A DNA stretch of 64,000 nucleotides, from the NCBI RefSeq assembly GCF_029767755.1, contig NZ_JARUQS010000001.1, positions 1 through 64,000 of the forward strand, in the 5' to 3' direction. The DNA comes from Thiomicrorhabdus sp. zzn3. Lineage in GTDB: Bacteria; Pseudomonadota; Gammaproteobacteria; Thiomicrospirales; Thiomicrospiraceae. How positions within the stretch are numbered: position 1 is the first letter of the stretch; every line of letters starts with the position of its first letter. Of the stretch, positions 18,589-27,366 are shown piece by piece. The notes beneath the pieces were generated by a model, which ran no database searches, was not told the origin of the DNA, and saw nothing but the letters and a program-made list of their open reading frames with translations. Made by a program: the position numbers and the translations under genes.

Positions 18589-19776
18589 TTGCAAAATGAT
18601 TTTATGAGTTTTGAAGATTCTCTTCCTGTGTATCATCAATTGGAACAAACGTTGCAAGCGGAGGCTTACCAACAATTGCCGTCCGATTGGATCGTCGTCA
18701 TTGCCGATGTCAGAAACTCCACTAACGCGATTGAACAGGGGCGCTATCGAGAGGTGAATGCGCTGGGAGGCAGTACGATTGCCGCGGTGTTGAATGCGGT
18801 AAAGCCCATGGCGGTTCCGTATGTCTTTGGCGGAGATGGCGCCGCATTTTGCATTCCACCTCTGATCTTACCCCAAGTTCAAAAAGCGCTGCGTGGATGT
18901 CGGCAATTTGCTAAAGAAACGCTTGCTTTGGATCTCAGGATCGGATTGATTCCTTGCACGGAATTACAGCGACCGGTTGCGGTGTGTAAATTTCAAACCG
19001 CGGAGACGCTGGTTCAGTATTTCTTTGCCGGTGGCGGTATGCAGGAAGCGGACGACAAGCTTAAACAGAACGCTCGCTATTATTTGGATGGCAATGGGGA
19101 AAGCGAAGCAGATTTCAGTGGCTTTGAATGCCGGTGGAATGAAATCCCAAGCCCTAGACAGGTGACATGCAGTTTGTTGGTCATGGCAAGGTCAGAAGTT
19201 GAAACGGAGCGCTTTGAGCTTTACCGCGACCTTATTGAACAGATGGCAAAACGTTTCGGGGATAATCGCCGGGCGCATCCGTTGCATCTCTCCGGACTTT
19301 CACTGTCGCTGTCTCCCACCAAGTTGAAAGTGGAACGCATGAGTAAGGTGTGGCGACGAGGGATCTGGCGTCGAGGGAAAGCCTTTTTGTCACTTTGGCT
19401 GGAGAATGTGCTCGGTAATTACTTTATGCGCCATGGCATAACGGTCAAAGACGTGCCGTGGGGGCGTTATCGGGAAGATTTAATCGCTAATTCCGATCGC
19501 TTAAAGTTGGATGATGCCTATCGAACAGTATTGGCGGCAGATCGGATTCCGTTGCAGGAACTATTGCAATGGCTGGATCAGCAGTATCGTCTGGGGCGGC
19601 TCTATTACGGTTGTCATCAAACGCATTCGGCCATTGTCACCTGTTTGATTAATCAAAGAGGGCTTGAGCATATTCACTTCGTGGACAGTGCGGAGGGCGG
19701 ATATGCCATGGCCGCTAAGCAGCTTAAACAGCAGATGCGCGAGGCGCGCACCGATAGCAGTCAGGAGCGGGGTTAA
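18589..19776 (+). CDS. DUF3095 protein, nucleotide-cyclase-like
   Basis: The function is not established. The 395 residues match the DUF3095 family, with VVIADVRNSTNAIEQGRYREVN near residue 36 and VPYVFGGDGAAFCIPP near 77. These resemble the metal-binding aspartates of class III cyclases and so hint at a cyclase-like fold. No membrane segment is seen. The start is ambiguous: the TTG at 18589 has GAGAG about 10 bases upstream, while the ATG at 18604 has none. A five-codon ORF (ATG 18582) overlaps the start. The stop codon overlaps that of the convergent EAL gene inside a shared GTTAAC. Confidence 0.82.
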   Translation: MQNDFMSFEDSLPVYHQLEQTLQAEAYQQLPSDWIVVIADVRNSTNAIEQGRYREVNALGGSTIAAVLNAVKPMAVPYVFGGDGAAFCIPPLILPQVQKALRGCRQFAKETLALDLRIGLIPCTELQRPVAVCKFQTAETLVQYFFAGGGMQEADDKLKQNARYYLDGNGESEADFSGFECRWNEIPSPRQVTCSLLVMARSEVETERFELYRDLIEQMAKRFGDNRRAHPLHLSGLSLSLSPTKLKVERMSKVWRRGIWRRGKAFLSLWLENVLGNYFMRHGITVKDVPWGRYREDLIANSDRLKLDDAYRTVLAADRIPLQELLQWLDQQYRLGRLYYGCHQTHSAIVTCLINQRGLEHIHFVDSAEGGYAMAAKQLKQQMREARTDSSQERG

Positions 19777-20534
19777 CCGTGGTTTAATGCAGAAAAGTCT
19801 ACTTTGGGCAAGGATTCAAATCCTGGTTTGGCAAAAAAGTACCCCTGCAATAGTTCCACTCCCAAGTGCTGAAAATAGGCAACCTCTTCCATGCGCTCCA
19901 AACCTTCTGCCAATACTTGAATATTCAATTCCTGGCAGGTTTTAACCAGGTTGCGAACGATCACCTGTTTGATACGATCGCGATCAATATTCTGTACCAG
20001 TTCCATATCGATTTTAAGAATGTCGGGAATAAAGCTGGCAAGCATGTTGAGTCCGGCATGTCCGGCGCCAAAATCGTCCAATGCAGTCATAAACCCTTGG
20101 CTTCGATAATAAGAAAAAATCTCCGTGAGATGCTTTCGATCGACGACATGTTCCGATTCGGTAATTTCAAAAAGGATTTTGCTGATCGGGAAATTGTATT
20201 CACGTGCCGCTTTTAAGGTGCTTTGAATACAGTGTTCAGGCTCGTACACGGCATTGGGTAAAAAATTAATACTCAGTTTTTGCTGTAAGTTAAGCCGGCT
20301 GGCGAGTCGGATCGCTTTGACCCGGCAGGCCTGGTCAAATGCATAGCGGTTGCGATCGTTGACCTGGCTCAAAACGCTGGCGGCGCTTTCGCCATTGGGG
20401 CCGCGCACTAAGGCTTCATATCCCCAAATCGATCGGTTGCTGATATTGATAATGGGTTGAAAAGCAAATGTGAATTCAAAATCCAGAGGTGCTTCACAGT
20501 GTTTGCAGCCGATAGGAATGGTTGGATAGTCCAA
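19773..20534 (-). CDS. Stand-alone EAL-domain phosphodiesterase
   Basis: It probably hydrolyses cyclic-di-GMP in the cytoplasm. One EAL domain fills the 253 residues and has the full set of signature residues: YEALVRGP, SINFLPN, FEITESEH, ALDDFGAGHAGL, ILKIDMELV, AEGLE and QGYFFAKP. The short N-terminus IGCKHCEAPLDF has a CxxC pair that might bind metal or act as a redox switch (inference). The layout resembles EAL proteins normally fused to BLUF sensors. The DUF4136 lipoprotein gene lies 15 bases upstream on the same strand, so cotranscription is likely. Confidence 0.92.
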   Translation of the reverse strand: MDYPTIPIGCKHCEAPLDFEFTFAFQPIINISNRSIWGYEALVRGPNGESAASVLSQVNDRNRYAFDQACRVKAIRLASRLNLQQKLSINFLPNAVYEPEHCIQSTLKAAREYNFPISKILFEITESEHVVDRKHLTEIFSYYRSQGFMTALDDFGAGHAGLNMLASFIPDILKIDMELVQNIDRDRIKQVIVRNLVKTCQELNIQVLAEGLERMEEVAYFQHLGVELLQGYFFAKPGFESLPKVDFSALNHG

Positions 20535-20549
20535 TGTCTCGTCTCCGTA

Positions 20550-21146
20550 TTATTGAGTCTGCTGAATGGCTTGCGTTGACTTCGGCGGGTATTGCGCCAG
20601 CATCTTCTGAACCACGGCATTAACCCATTCCGTGGTTTTGGCAGGTGATTCCAGTTCCCTCAGATAGGATGGGCTTTTGCCTCGCCAAATTAGCCGGCCT
20701 TCTTGATTGAGAATGTCGATGACAAAAGTGCCTTCTTCCACTTCGTAATATTCAGGAGGTGTGTGAAACATCAGGCCACTGTGACGGCCCCAAAACCCCA
20801 ACCCATAATAAGGGCCTGGTTCCGCACGCATGACTTTTTTCACCACCATATGATAGCTAATAAAACCGTCCGCTTTGTCTGCAACTAAGCGCAGACCTCT
20901 CGCTGGCAGGGCCGATTCAATGGCCTGTTCAATGCGTTGGGCCATCAAAGGGTTGCGACTGGCGTAAACCGATGCCTTAGGTTCAGCTTGGCGTTCCGCA
21001 GGGAGCCATTGCAAGGTATGCAGGGTGTCAAAACGGGCGTGAACATCGTAATCTTGGTTGACCGTAATCGAACTGCACCCTCCAAGCGCGAAAAAGGTCA
21101 GAAAAATCAATAGAGATGAGGCGAAGCGTAGGTGTTGTGTTTGCAT
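20550..21146 (-). CDS. DUF4136 lipoprotein
   Basis: This is an envelope lipoprotein of unknown role. The precursor has 198 residues, with a signal peptide ending in FFALGGC (Cys24) and the DUF4136 pattern: a YDVHARFDTLHTLQW start, DGFISYHMVVKK and a C-terminal VNAVVQKMLAQYPP. It is 15 bases upstream of the EAL gene on the same strand. An exact CAGGCCTG (21259) lies about 110 bases upstream. Confidence 0.85.
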   Translation of the reverse strand: MQTQHLRFASSLLIFLTFFALGGCSSITVNQDYDVHARFDTLHTLQWLPAERQAEPKASVYASRNPLMAQRIEQAIESALPARGLRLVADKADGFISYHMVVKKVMRAEPGPYYGLGFWGRHSGLMFHTPPEYYEVEEGTFVIDILNQEGRLIWRGKSPSYLRELESPAKTTEWVNAVVQKMLAQYPPKSTQAIQQTQ

Positions 21147-21415
21147 AATTATCCTCCCTTGAGGTCAGCTCGGTGATGAAGGGCGGATCCGCTTGGTGAA
21201 AACAGATGTTGGCGCCATAGTCATCTTGCCCACATAAGTTCTATTCTAAAATTTTCAACAGGCCTGTTCAAATTTAGCTTCAAGAGCGTCACGGCATCAA
21301 GGGGGATTGGATTCTGGTGGAGCGATAAGATCGGAAGGGTTGCCGTGTGTATTGGACGGCGATAAAAGAACAGTGAGAAAAGTGAGACTGAAATAAATAA
21401 AAAAAGGTGCTGAAT

Positions 21416-21502
21416 TGGTGCGGATGGTGAGACTCGAACTCACACAGGTGTTACCCCACAGAGACCTGAACCCTGCGCGTCTACCAATTCCGCCACATCC
21501 GC
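21416..21502 (-). tRNA. trnL: tRNA-Leu(CAG)
   Basis: Read on the minus strand, it starts GCGGATG (21502-21496), has the class II long variable arm and ends CATCCGC, A, CCA (21416-21418 on plus). The anticodon stem CAGGG/CTCTG frames the loop TTCAGGT with anticodon CAG. The extra arm GGGGTAACACC and TTCGAGTC T loop fit tRNA-Leu. The length is 87 bases with CCA. Confidence 0.97.
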
Positions 21503-21518
21503 CAAATCAGGAGGTCGA

Positions 21519-21546
21519 ATTATAACTTAACCTTATGCAAAGTCAA
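21519..21546 (-). promoter_or_regulatory. Sigma-70 promoter of tRNA-Leu
   Basis: On the minus strand, TTGACT (21546-21541), a 16-base spacer and a perfect TATAAT (21524-21519) precede the tRNA by 16 bases. Confidence 0.85.
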
Positions 21547-21750
21547 TTTTTATGGGTTTTGGCAGGGGATAAATCAAATGATAAAAAGAATTCGTGAACC
21601 CATAAAAATAACCATTTCATTTACATGGGTTTGGGGGTGGAGGGTTGGCTAGTGGTTTTCTATACTGTTGGTGAATAAGTACGTATATTCATCATGACGG
21701 GTGCCGTGCGTTTAAGGACAGGTCCCCCTACGCTTCAAAGGAGAAGTATT

Positions 21751-22140
21751 GTGAGAAAAATCACCATTTTGATGATCGGTTTAGGCCGTATTGGCGGCAA
21801 GTTTTACCAACAGTTCAAAGAGATGAACCCTGAGCAGGTACAGGTCATTGCGATCAGCGAACCTAACATGGATAACCCTTTAGTCGCCGATGCAGAGCAG
21901 CGCGGCATTACCAACTTTCCAGCCTTTGAGGATGCGATTGATCAGTTTGGTGAGCAGATCGATATCATTATGGATACCTCAAATCGTCCCGAAATCAAGC
22001 AAGCCATTCGTGAAAAACTTCAGCAAACCAACAATCAGCACAGTGTGGTGGTGCCGATGGTCGTGGATTATTTGATGTGGTATCTGTTGCCGGGCTCGGA
22101 AGCCATTCCGCAATCGCATCATACCGATATCGGCTATTGA
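21751..22140 (+). CDS. Small stand-alone Rossmann (NAD-binding) protein
   Basis: The function is unknown. It has 129 residues starting at a GTG with AAGGAG 9 bases upstream; a longer in-frame extension lacks support. The sequence is one dinucleotide-binding module: ITILMIGLGRIGGKFYQQF gives GxGxxG, followed by an acidic end of strand 2 (ISEPNMD) and IDIIMDTSNRPE. It resembles the N-terminal half of Gfo/Idh/MocA or homoserine dehydrogenases without any catalytic domain. It is monocistronic, with its own terminator and a roughly 250-base leader region shared with the tRNA-Leu promoter. Confidence 0.72.
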   Translation: MRKITILMIGLGRIGGKFYQQFKEMNPEQVQVIAISEPNMDNPLVADAEQRGITNFPAFEDAIDQFGEQIDIIMDTSNRPEIKQAIREKLQQTNNQHSVVVPMVVDYLMWYLLPGSEAIPQSHHTDIGY

Positions 22141-22167
22141 TTGGTTTGTTTAATTTGATGCTCCTTG

Positions 22168-22196
22168 AAACGCCCTGCTTAGGGCGTTTTTTTTAT
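22168..22196 (+). terminator. Rho-independent terminator
   Basis: AAACGCCCT and AGGGCGTTT form the stem around GCTT (about 22168-22188), and eight T follow. It ends the small Rossmann gene. Confidence 0.88.
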
Positions 22197-22303
22197 TACC
22201 TTAATTCGGTTCCGTTTGTTCGTTAGCTTTTCATCTGGCGGTTCGGCGTCTAAAATACTCCCATCTTGAGGTAAGGCGATTCTATAAAGGTTAGAAACAA
22301 GCG

Positions 22304-22939
22304 ATGGCCCGACAGACAAACAAGCGTGGCGGTTCCGGCCGTGGCCGCAGTTTAGCAAAACGCGCCGGCCAGGCACAAATGGGGGAGGTTCGCATTATCG
22401 GCGGCGATTGGCGCGGGCGCAAACTGCCTGTTTTGAATGCCGAAGGCTTGCGCCCCACTTCTGACCGTGTGCGTGAAACGGTATTTAACTGGCTGCAGTT
22501 TGAAATCCCCGGTGGTGTCTTTCTGGATGCGTTTGCCGGTTCCGGCGCTTTAGGCATGGAAGCCTTGTCCAGAGGCGCTGCCGGGGTGACGTTCCTGGAG
22601 CTGGCAGCAGAGAATCAGCGGCAGTTACAAGCGAATTTAACCCAGTTGCAGACGCAGAAAGCCGACGTCATTCACGCCGATACCCTAAACTGGCTGGATC
22701 AACCGGCAACGCGCACGTTTGATGGCGTGTTTTTGGATCCGCCGTTTCACCAAGATCTGATGCAGAAAACCGTGGATCTGCTGTTGGCGAACGGTTGGTT
22801 GAAAAATGAACAGGCCTGGTTATATATCGAGCAGGAAAAAACGTTGGATTGGCCAGTGCTTCCGCAAGGATGGCAGTGCACTCGCGACAAAACAACCGCT
22901 CAGGTGCGTTACGGCTTGTTTCGTTTTGAAGGGGAGTAG
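22304..22939 (+). CDS. rsmD: 16S rRNA (guanine(966)-N(2))-methyltransferase
   Basis: It methylates G966 of 16S rRNA using S-adenosylmethionine during 30S assembly. The Arg/Lys-rich N-terminus is followed by RIIGGDWRGRKLPV, PTSDRVRETVFNWL, the SAM motif FLDAFAGSGALGMEALSRGA and the catalytic LDPPF. At 211 residues it has family length. Residues NEQAWLY are encoded across a CAGGCCTG word (22811). coaD lies downstream, separated by a minus-strand DUF2789 gene; rsmD-coaD neighbourhood is common. Confidence 0.95.
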   Translation: MARQTNKRGGSGRGRSLAKRAGQAQMGEVRIIGGDWRGRKLPVLNAEGLRPTSDRVRETVFNWLQFEIPGGVFLDAFAGSGALGMEALSRGAAGVTFLELAAENQRQLQANLTQLQTQKADVIHADTLNWLDQPATRTFDGVFLDPPFHQDLMQKTVDLLLANGWLKNEQAWLYIEQEKTLDWPVLPQGWQCTRDKTTAQVRYGLFRFEGE

Positions 22940-22977
22940 TCGCCCCGGTTCGTTGGAATCGAGTCTGATAAGGAAAT

Positions 22978-23214
22978 TTATCCGTGGCGTAGCATGGCGT
23001 CCAAATGATCCACCACTTCGGCCCAGTCGGCATCGTCCATAATGGCTTGGGCTAGAAAGTCGGCTTGAGCATCCGTCCAGAAATCGGCTTGGGTTAACGG
23101 GATGTCGATGGCCAAGGGTTTGTGGCGGGCGATAAAGTGTTCAATCTCTTGGTTGGAACTGGGCAGACCGAGCTGGTCAAATAAGGCGTTTAGGCTATGA
23201 TCCGGTGCTTCCAT
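22978..23214 (-). CDS. DUF2789 family protein
   Basis: This is a small cytoplasmic protein of unknown role. The 78 residues start at MEAPDHSLNALFDQLGLPSS, with CAGGAGAA upstream; an earlier start lacks this site. The family pattern is complete: LFxQLGLPS, HKPLAIDIPL, ADFWTDAQADFL and DADWAEVVDHLD. It is encoded against the direction of rsmD and coaD. Confidence 0.85.
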   Translation of the reverse strand: MEAPDHSLNALFDQLGLPSSNQEIEHFIARHKPLAIDIPLTQADFWTDAQADFLAQAIMDDADWAEVVDHLDAMLRHG

Positions 23215-23373
23215 AACAATTCTCCTGGTTAAGATCAAAGGCACGTCTTGAGCATGACGCGTTAACAGCCTATTTGCTTTTCATCTTACGCCTTTTTTTC
23301 AACATCGCAATCCCCGTTTATTCCGGTTATGATAGTGGCGTGCGCGTCAGCGTGCCCCTTTTTAAACCGTTAA

Positions 23374-24323
<950 letters not shown>

Positions 24324-24404
24324 ACTGCAATCATACTGTCTTTTATGAAGCTTTGCACGGGCTTGAAAGTCGGCATCCCGATTTGTGCCCGGCGCTTGCA
24401 ATAG

Positions 24405-25352
24405 TCAGTCCTTGTCCGAGTGCTTTCTCACCCAGGTTCCTTGCTTTAAAACCATCTCATAACGGGCCCATTCGGCAAACTCGCTGCGCGTTACGCAATC
24501 GCTCTTTTTGGGCGCACGTCCGGCAATTTGCTTGAAAATTACATAATCTTTGTCGGGGTTGGGGTCATGGCACTCGTCGATGATCTGGCGCATGCTCCAG
24601 TTTGGGCCGATTTCGCCATTGCTATAGACCTTGCCCAGCTGAATCTGCTCGGGCTGCAAATGGCTGGGGGTTCTGTGGAGGTTGGCCAATTCAAAGATAC
24701 GCCGAAGATCGTGTTCATGAATGTCCACAAATGAATCAATTTCTTTGAGTGCGCTGAGAAAATCGGCGTGGGAAAAAGGTGCATCTACTTTGGCGGTCGC
24801 TCTTGCAGGAGCGCGCATAAAGGCTGGATAGCGGCGCCATTCAAACAGTGCGTTGAAGAGAATGGCCACGCCCAGAATGACGATGATATTCAGCAGTACC
24901 GGGGTTAACAGAAACTGATACCCAAGACCATGCACCTGCTCGCCACCGATGACTGCAGTCAGGGCGGTGGCGCCGCCGGGAGGGTGCAGGCAATGGAAGT
25001 AATACATGATTCCGATGCTTAAGCCGACGGCGCTGCTGGCCGCTAGCAGTGGATCATCGATGAGCATGACGCAGCTGATACCGATGAAGGCCGAAAATAG
25101 GTGTCCGCCGATGAGTGGCCAGGGTTGAGACAGCGGGCCATGCGGTACAGCGAACAACAGCACCGCCGAAGCTCCCATGGAGGCGACAATTTCCCAGTGC
25201 CCGGGGATAAACAGATGGCTGAGGATGATCACAATTAGAATGGCGATGAAGCCGCCGAGTGCCGAGACCAGTTTTTCGGTGTGGCTGACCGGTGAAGGTA
25301 TGAGCAGCTTGCCGAGCAGGTTTTTGTAAAGGTTGGATGTCCGCTTCATCAT
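24405..25352 (-). CDS. HPP family membrane protein with C-terminal cytoplasmic domain
   Basis: The role is not established; some HPP proteins transport nitrite (family knowledge). Residues 20-170 give four to five membrane helices with the family signature YYFHCLHPPGGATALTAVIGG. The C-terminal 130 residues are soluble and of unknown type, ending in KKSDCVTRSEFAEWARYEMV. The length is 315. Two adjacent ATG codons (25352, 25349) follow AGAAGG. It is divergent from modE. Confidence 0.83.
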   Translation of the reverse strand: MMKRTSNLYKNLLGKLLIPSPVSHTEKLVSALGGFIAILIVIILSHLFIPGHWEIVASMGASAVLLFAVPHGPLSQPWPLIGGHLFSAFIGISCVMLIDDPLLAASSAVGLSIGIMYYFHCLHPPGGATALTAVIGGEQVHGLGYQFLLTPVLLNIIVILGVAILFNALFEWRRYPAFMRAPARATAKVDAPFSHADFLSALKEIDSFVDIHEHDLRRIFELANLHRTPSHLQPEQIQLGKVYSNGEIGPNWSMRQIIDECHDPNPDKDYVIFKQIAGRAPKKSDCVTRSEFAEWARYEMVLKQGTWVRKHSDKD

Positions 25353-25496
25353 GTTAGACCTTCTATCTGGCGTTTGTTCAACGACGTTGTTGAGGTTGCG
25401 AACTTATCATTTCTGTCTCCAAGGTGCAATTTTTCGGTTGGTGCCCTGGGGCGCGCGGCTCGACATCTGCAGGGCAAAGGCGGGAGTGGATGTGAA

Positions 25497-25524
25497 TTGA
25501 CATAAGGCAAAATACGACTATAAT
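25497..25524 (+). promoter_or_regulatory. Sigma-70 promoter of modE
   Basis: A perfect TTGACA (25497-25502), a 16-base spacer and a perfect TATAAT (25519-25524) are seen. Transcription would begin near 25531, right on the candidate ModE box. Confidence 0.8.
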
Positions 25525-25529
25525 CCTTT

Positions 25530-25551
25530 CGCTATGTACTTTTGGTAATAT
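25530..25551 (+). promoter_or_regulatory. Candidate ModE operator at modE
   Basis: CGCTATGTACTTTTGGTAAT followed by AT (25530-25551) agrees at 16 of 22 positions with the sequence at 26412-26433 before modA. It resembles the CGTTATAT half-site of E. coli ModE boxes. It overlaps the predicted transcription start, where a repressor would block RNA polymerase. The site is inferred. Confidence 0.5.
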
Positions 25552-26375
25552 TGGTGGAAAATCCTTTGACACACTCTCAGCCGGAACAGTTGGTGCAATC
25601 GTTTTTAATGGGCAGCAAACAGACGCGCTCCGGACAGCGCCGATTGCTGTTGCTCAGCAAAATCGGTTCACTGGGGTCGCTTTCGGCGGCCGCCAAGGCG
25701 TGCGGTATGAGTTATAAGGGGGCCTGGCAGGCGGTTGAAGCGATGAATCTGGCCGCGGGGGAGGAGTTGGTGCATGCCCAAAAAGGAGGTTCTGGCGGCG
25801 GCGGTATGGCGTTGACGCCGGCAGGAGAGTCTTTGGTCAGCGCTTACCGTTTGTTTCATGAACAGATGCAGCATTGGATGCGCGAGCTGGAAGCGGCGTC
25901 ACCGGGCATGCTCGATCAATTGGACGTAATGAGGAAGATTGCAATGCGAACCAGTGCACGAAATTTGTTTCATGGCAGTGTCACCAAGATCACGCCGGGA
26001 GTCGTCAATAGCGAAGTGGTGCTGTCGATTGGCGCTGACCATGAAGTCGTCGCGCAAATCACTCCGGAAAGTGTCGAGCGTTTGGGCCTGGAAGTGGGGT
26101 CCGATGCTTATGCGTTGGTGAAGGCGAGTTGGGTGATTTTGACCGAGGACATTAACGGCGCTTTCAAGACCAGTGCGCGCAACCAGTTTTGCGGCGAGAT
26201 CTGTGCCATCGAACACGGTGCGGTGAACAGTGACGTCACCATCGAGGTCGGTAACGGCCAGAAGATTTCGGCGATTGTCACCAATCAAAGTCTACAGGGA
26301 TTGGAGCTTGAAGAGGGAGGCCGTTGTTGCGCCCTGTTTAAAGCCAGTCATGTGTTATTAGCGGTGGCGGACTGA
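25542..26375 (+). CDS. modE: Molybdate-responsive transcriptional regulator
   Basis: It senses molybdate and controls the mod operon. A LysR-like winged helix (about residues 25-110: SLGSLSAAAKACGMSYKGAWQAVEAMN) is followed by two mop/TOBE domains (about 135-200 and 208-275), each opening TSARNxFxG. This is the full ModE architecture. The start is uncertain: TTG at 25542, TTG at 25551 and GTG at 25554 are all in frame, and none has a ribosome binding site. The GTG fits the usual N-terminal length best. modA follows after 101 bases on the same strand. Confidence 0.93.
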   Translation: MVILVENPLTHSQPEQLVQSFLMGSKQTRSGQRRLLLLSKIGSLGSLSAAAKACGMSYKGAWQAVEAMNLAAGEELVHAQKGGSGGGGMALTPAGESLVSAYRLFHEQMQHWMRELEAASPGMLDQLDVMRKIAMRTSARNLFHGSVTKITPGVVNSEVVLSIGADHEVVAQITPESVERLGLEVGSDAYALVKASWVILTEDINGAFKTSARNQFCGEICAIEHGAVNSDVTIEVGNGQKISAIVTNQSLQGLELEEGGRCCALFKASHVLLAVAD

Positions 26376-26411
26376 ATGTAAAAAAATTGGGGTAAAAAAA
26401 AATTTGCCACC

Positions 26412-26433
26412 CGATATGTAGTAAAGGTTATAT
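26412..26433 (+). promoter_or_regulatory. Candidate ModE operator at modA
   Basis: CGATATGTAGTAAAGGTTAT followed by AT matches the element at the modE promoter in phase (CGxTATGTAxT, then GGT and ATAT). It lies 44 bases before the modA ATG. Inferred from the shared sequence and ModE knowledge. Confidence 0.5.
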
Positions 26434-26476
26434 GCATTTTTTAAATTTGTGTTATTCCATTTTGGAGGAGAAAGAG

Positions 26477-27238
26477 ATGAAAAAGACCCTGGGTTTTGCG
26501 GTGCTGGTCGGCGCCCTTTTAAGTTCGTCATGGGCCTGTGCGGAAACCGCAAAAATTGCGGTGGCGGCCAACTTTACCAAAACCATTGAAGCCGTTGGCC
26601 AGGCCTTTGAAAAAGAGACCGGGCATCAGGTGAAGTTCTCGTTTGGCCCGACCGGTAAACTGTACGCGCAAATCAAGAACGGTGCGCCGTTCGATGCGTT
26701 TTTCGGTGCCGACGAACGCCGCCCTAAAAAAACGATTGAAGACGGGATCGGTGTGGCGGACAGCTATTTTGTTTATGCGCAAGGCCAGATCGTGCTTTAC
26801 AGTGCGAACCTGCCGGTTGCAGAACAACCGATTGAGGTCTTGAAAGCGGCGCAATTTAACCATTTGGCGGTGGCCAATCCGAAAACCGCGCCTTACGGCG
26901 AGCGTGCGGTGGCCTATTTGAAAAGCAAAGGTCTGTATGACGGGTTGAAATCCAAATTGGTGAATGGGGAAAGTATCGCCCACGCCTTCCAGTATGTGGC
27001 CACGAAAAATGCCGAAATCGGTTTTGTCGCCATGTCCCAAGTAGTCGATCCTCAGAGCCCGGTGTATCAGAAAGGCCAATACTGGGTGGTGCCTCAGGCG
27101 GATTATCAGCCGATCAATCAGGGGGCGATTGTCACCCGGCGCGGTGAACAGAATGAAGCGGTCAAAGCCTTTATGAAATTTATTAAATCGCCGCAAGCGA
27201 TTAAAATTATCAAACAATTCGGGTATAACGTGAGTTAA
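26477..27238 (+). CDS. modA: Molybdate ABC transporter, periplasmic binding protein
   Basis: It captures molybdate or tungstate in the periplasm for ModBC. It starts at the ATG at 26477 behind GGAGGAG. The signal peptide MKKTLGFAVLVGALLSSSWA is followed by IAVAANFTKTIEAVG, FSFGPTGKLYAQIKNGAPFD (oxyanion-binding serines and backbone) and GFVAMSQV. The length is 253 residues. A hairpin built on CAGGCCTG separates it from modB, which could lower expression of the membrane and ATPase parts relative to the binding protein. Confidence 0.95.
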   Translation: MKKTLGFAVLVGALLSSSWACAETAKIAVAANFTKTIEAVGQAFEKETGHQVKFSFGPTGKLYAQIKNGAPFDAFFGADERRPKKTIEDGIGVADSYFVYAQGQIVLYSANLPVAEQPIEVLKAAQFNHLAVANPKTAPYGERAVAYLKSKGLYDGLKSKLVNGESIAHAFQYVATKNAEIGFVAMSQVVDPQSPVYQKGQYWVVPQADYQPINQGAIVTRRGEQNEAVKAFMKFIKSPQAIKIIKQFGYNVS

Positions 27239-27283
27239 TCCGGGCTGGATAAGCCTAGGTGACGTTTAATCCGCTAAGCTAAT

Positions 27284-27310
27284 AAAACCGACCAGGCCTG
27301 GCCGGTTTTT
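27284..27310 (+). terminator. Intra-operon hairpin/terminator between modA and modB
   Basis: AAAACCG, CCAGG, CCTGG and CGGTTTT form a nearly perfect palindrome centred on CAGGCCTG (27293-27300), followed by six T. It sits 45 bases after modA and 57 bases before modB, so it may act as a partial terminator. Confidence 0.75.
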
Positions 27311-27366
27311 TATGTGGTTGCTTTAGACTTTGACAGGCCTGCTAAGTACGCTTTTAAGGAAAATCG

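Noticed and set aside
18582-18599. Five-codon frame ATGGGCTTTGCAAAATGA before the DUF3095 gene as a leader peptide
   Set aside because: It is too short and without regulatory structure; it more likely reflects chance overlap with an ambiguous start.
21503-21750. Possible riboswitch in the leader of the small Rossmann gene
   Set aside because: Several short GGGTTT/AACCC complementarities exist, but no known aptamer consensus could be matched and part of the region is the tRNA-Leu promoter.
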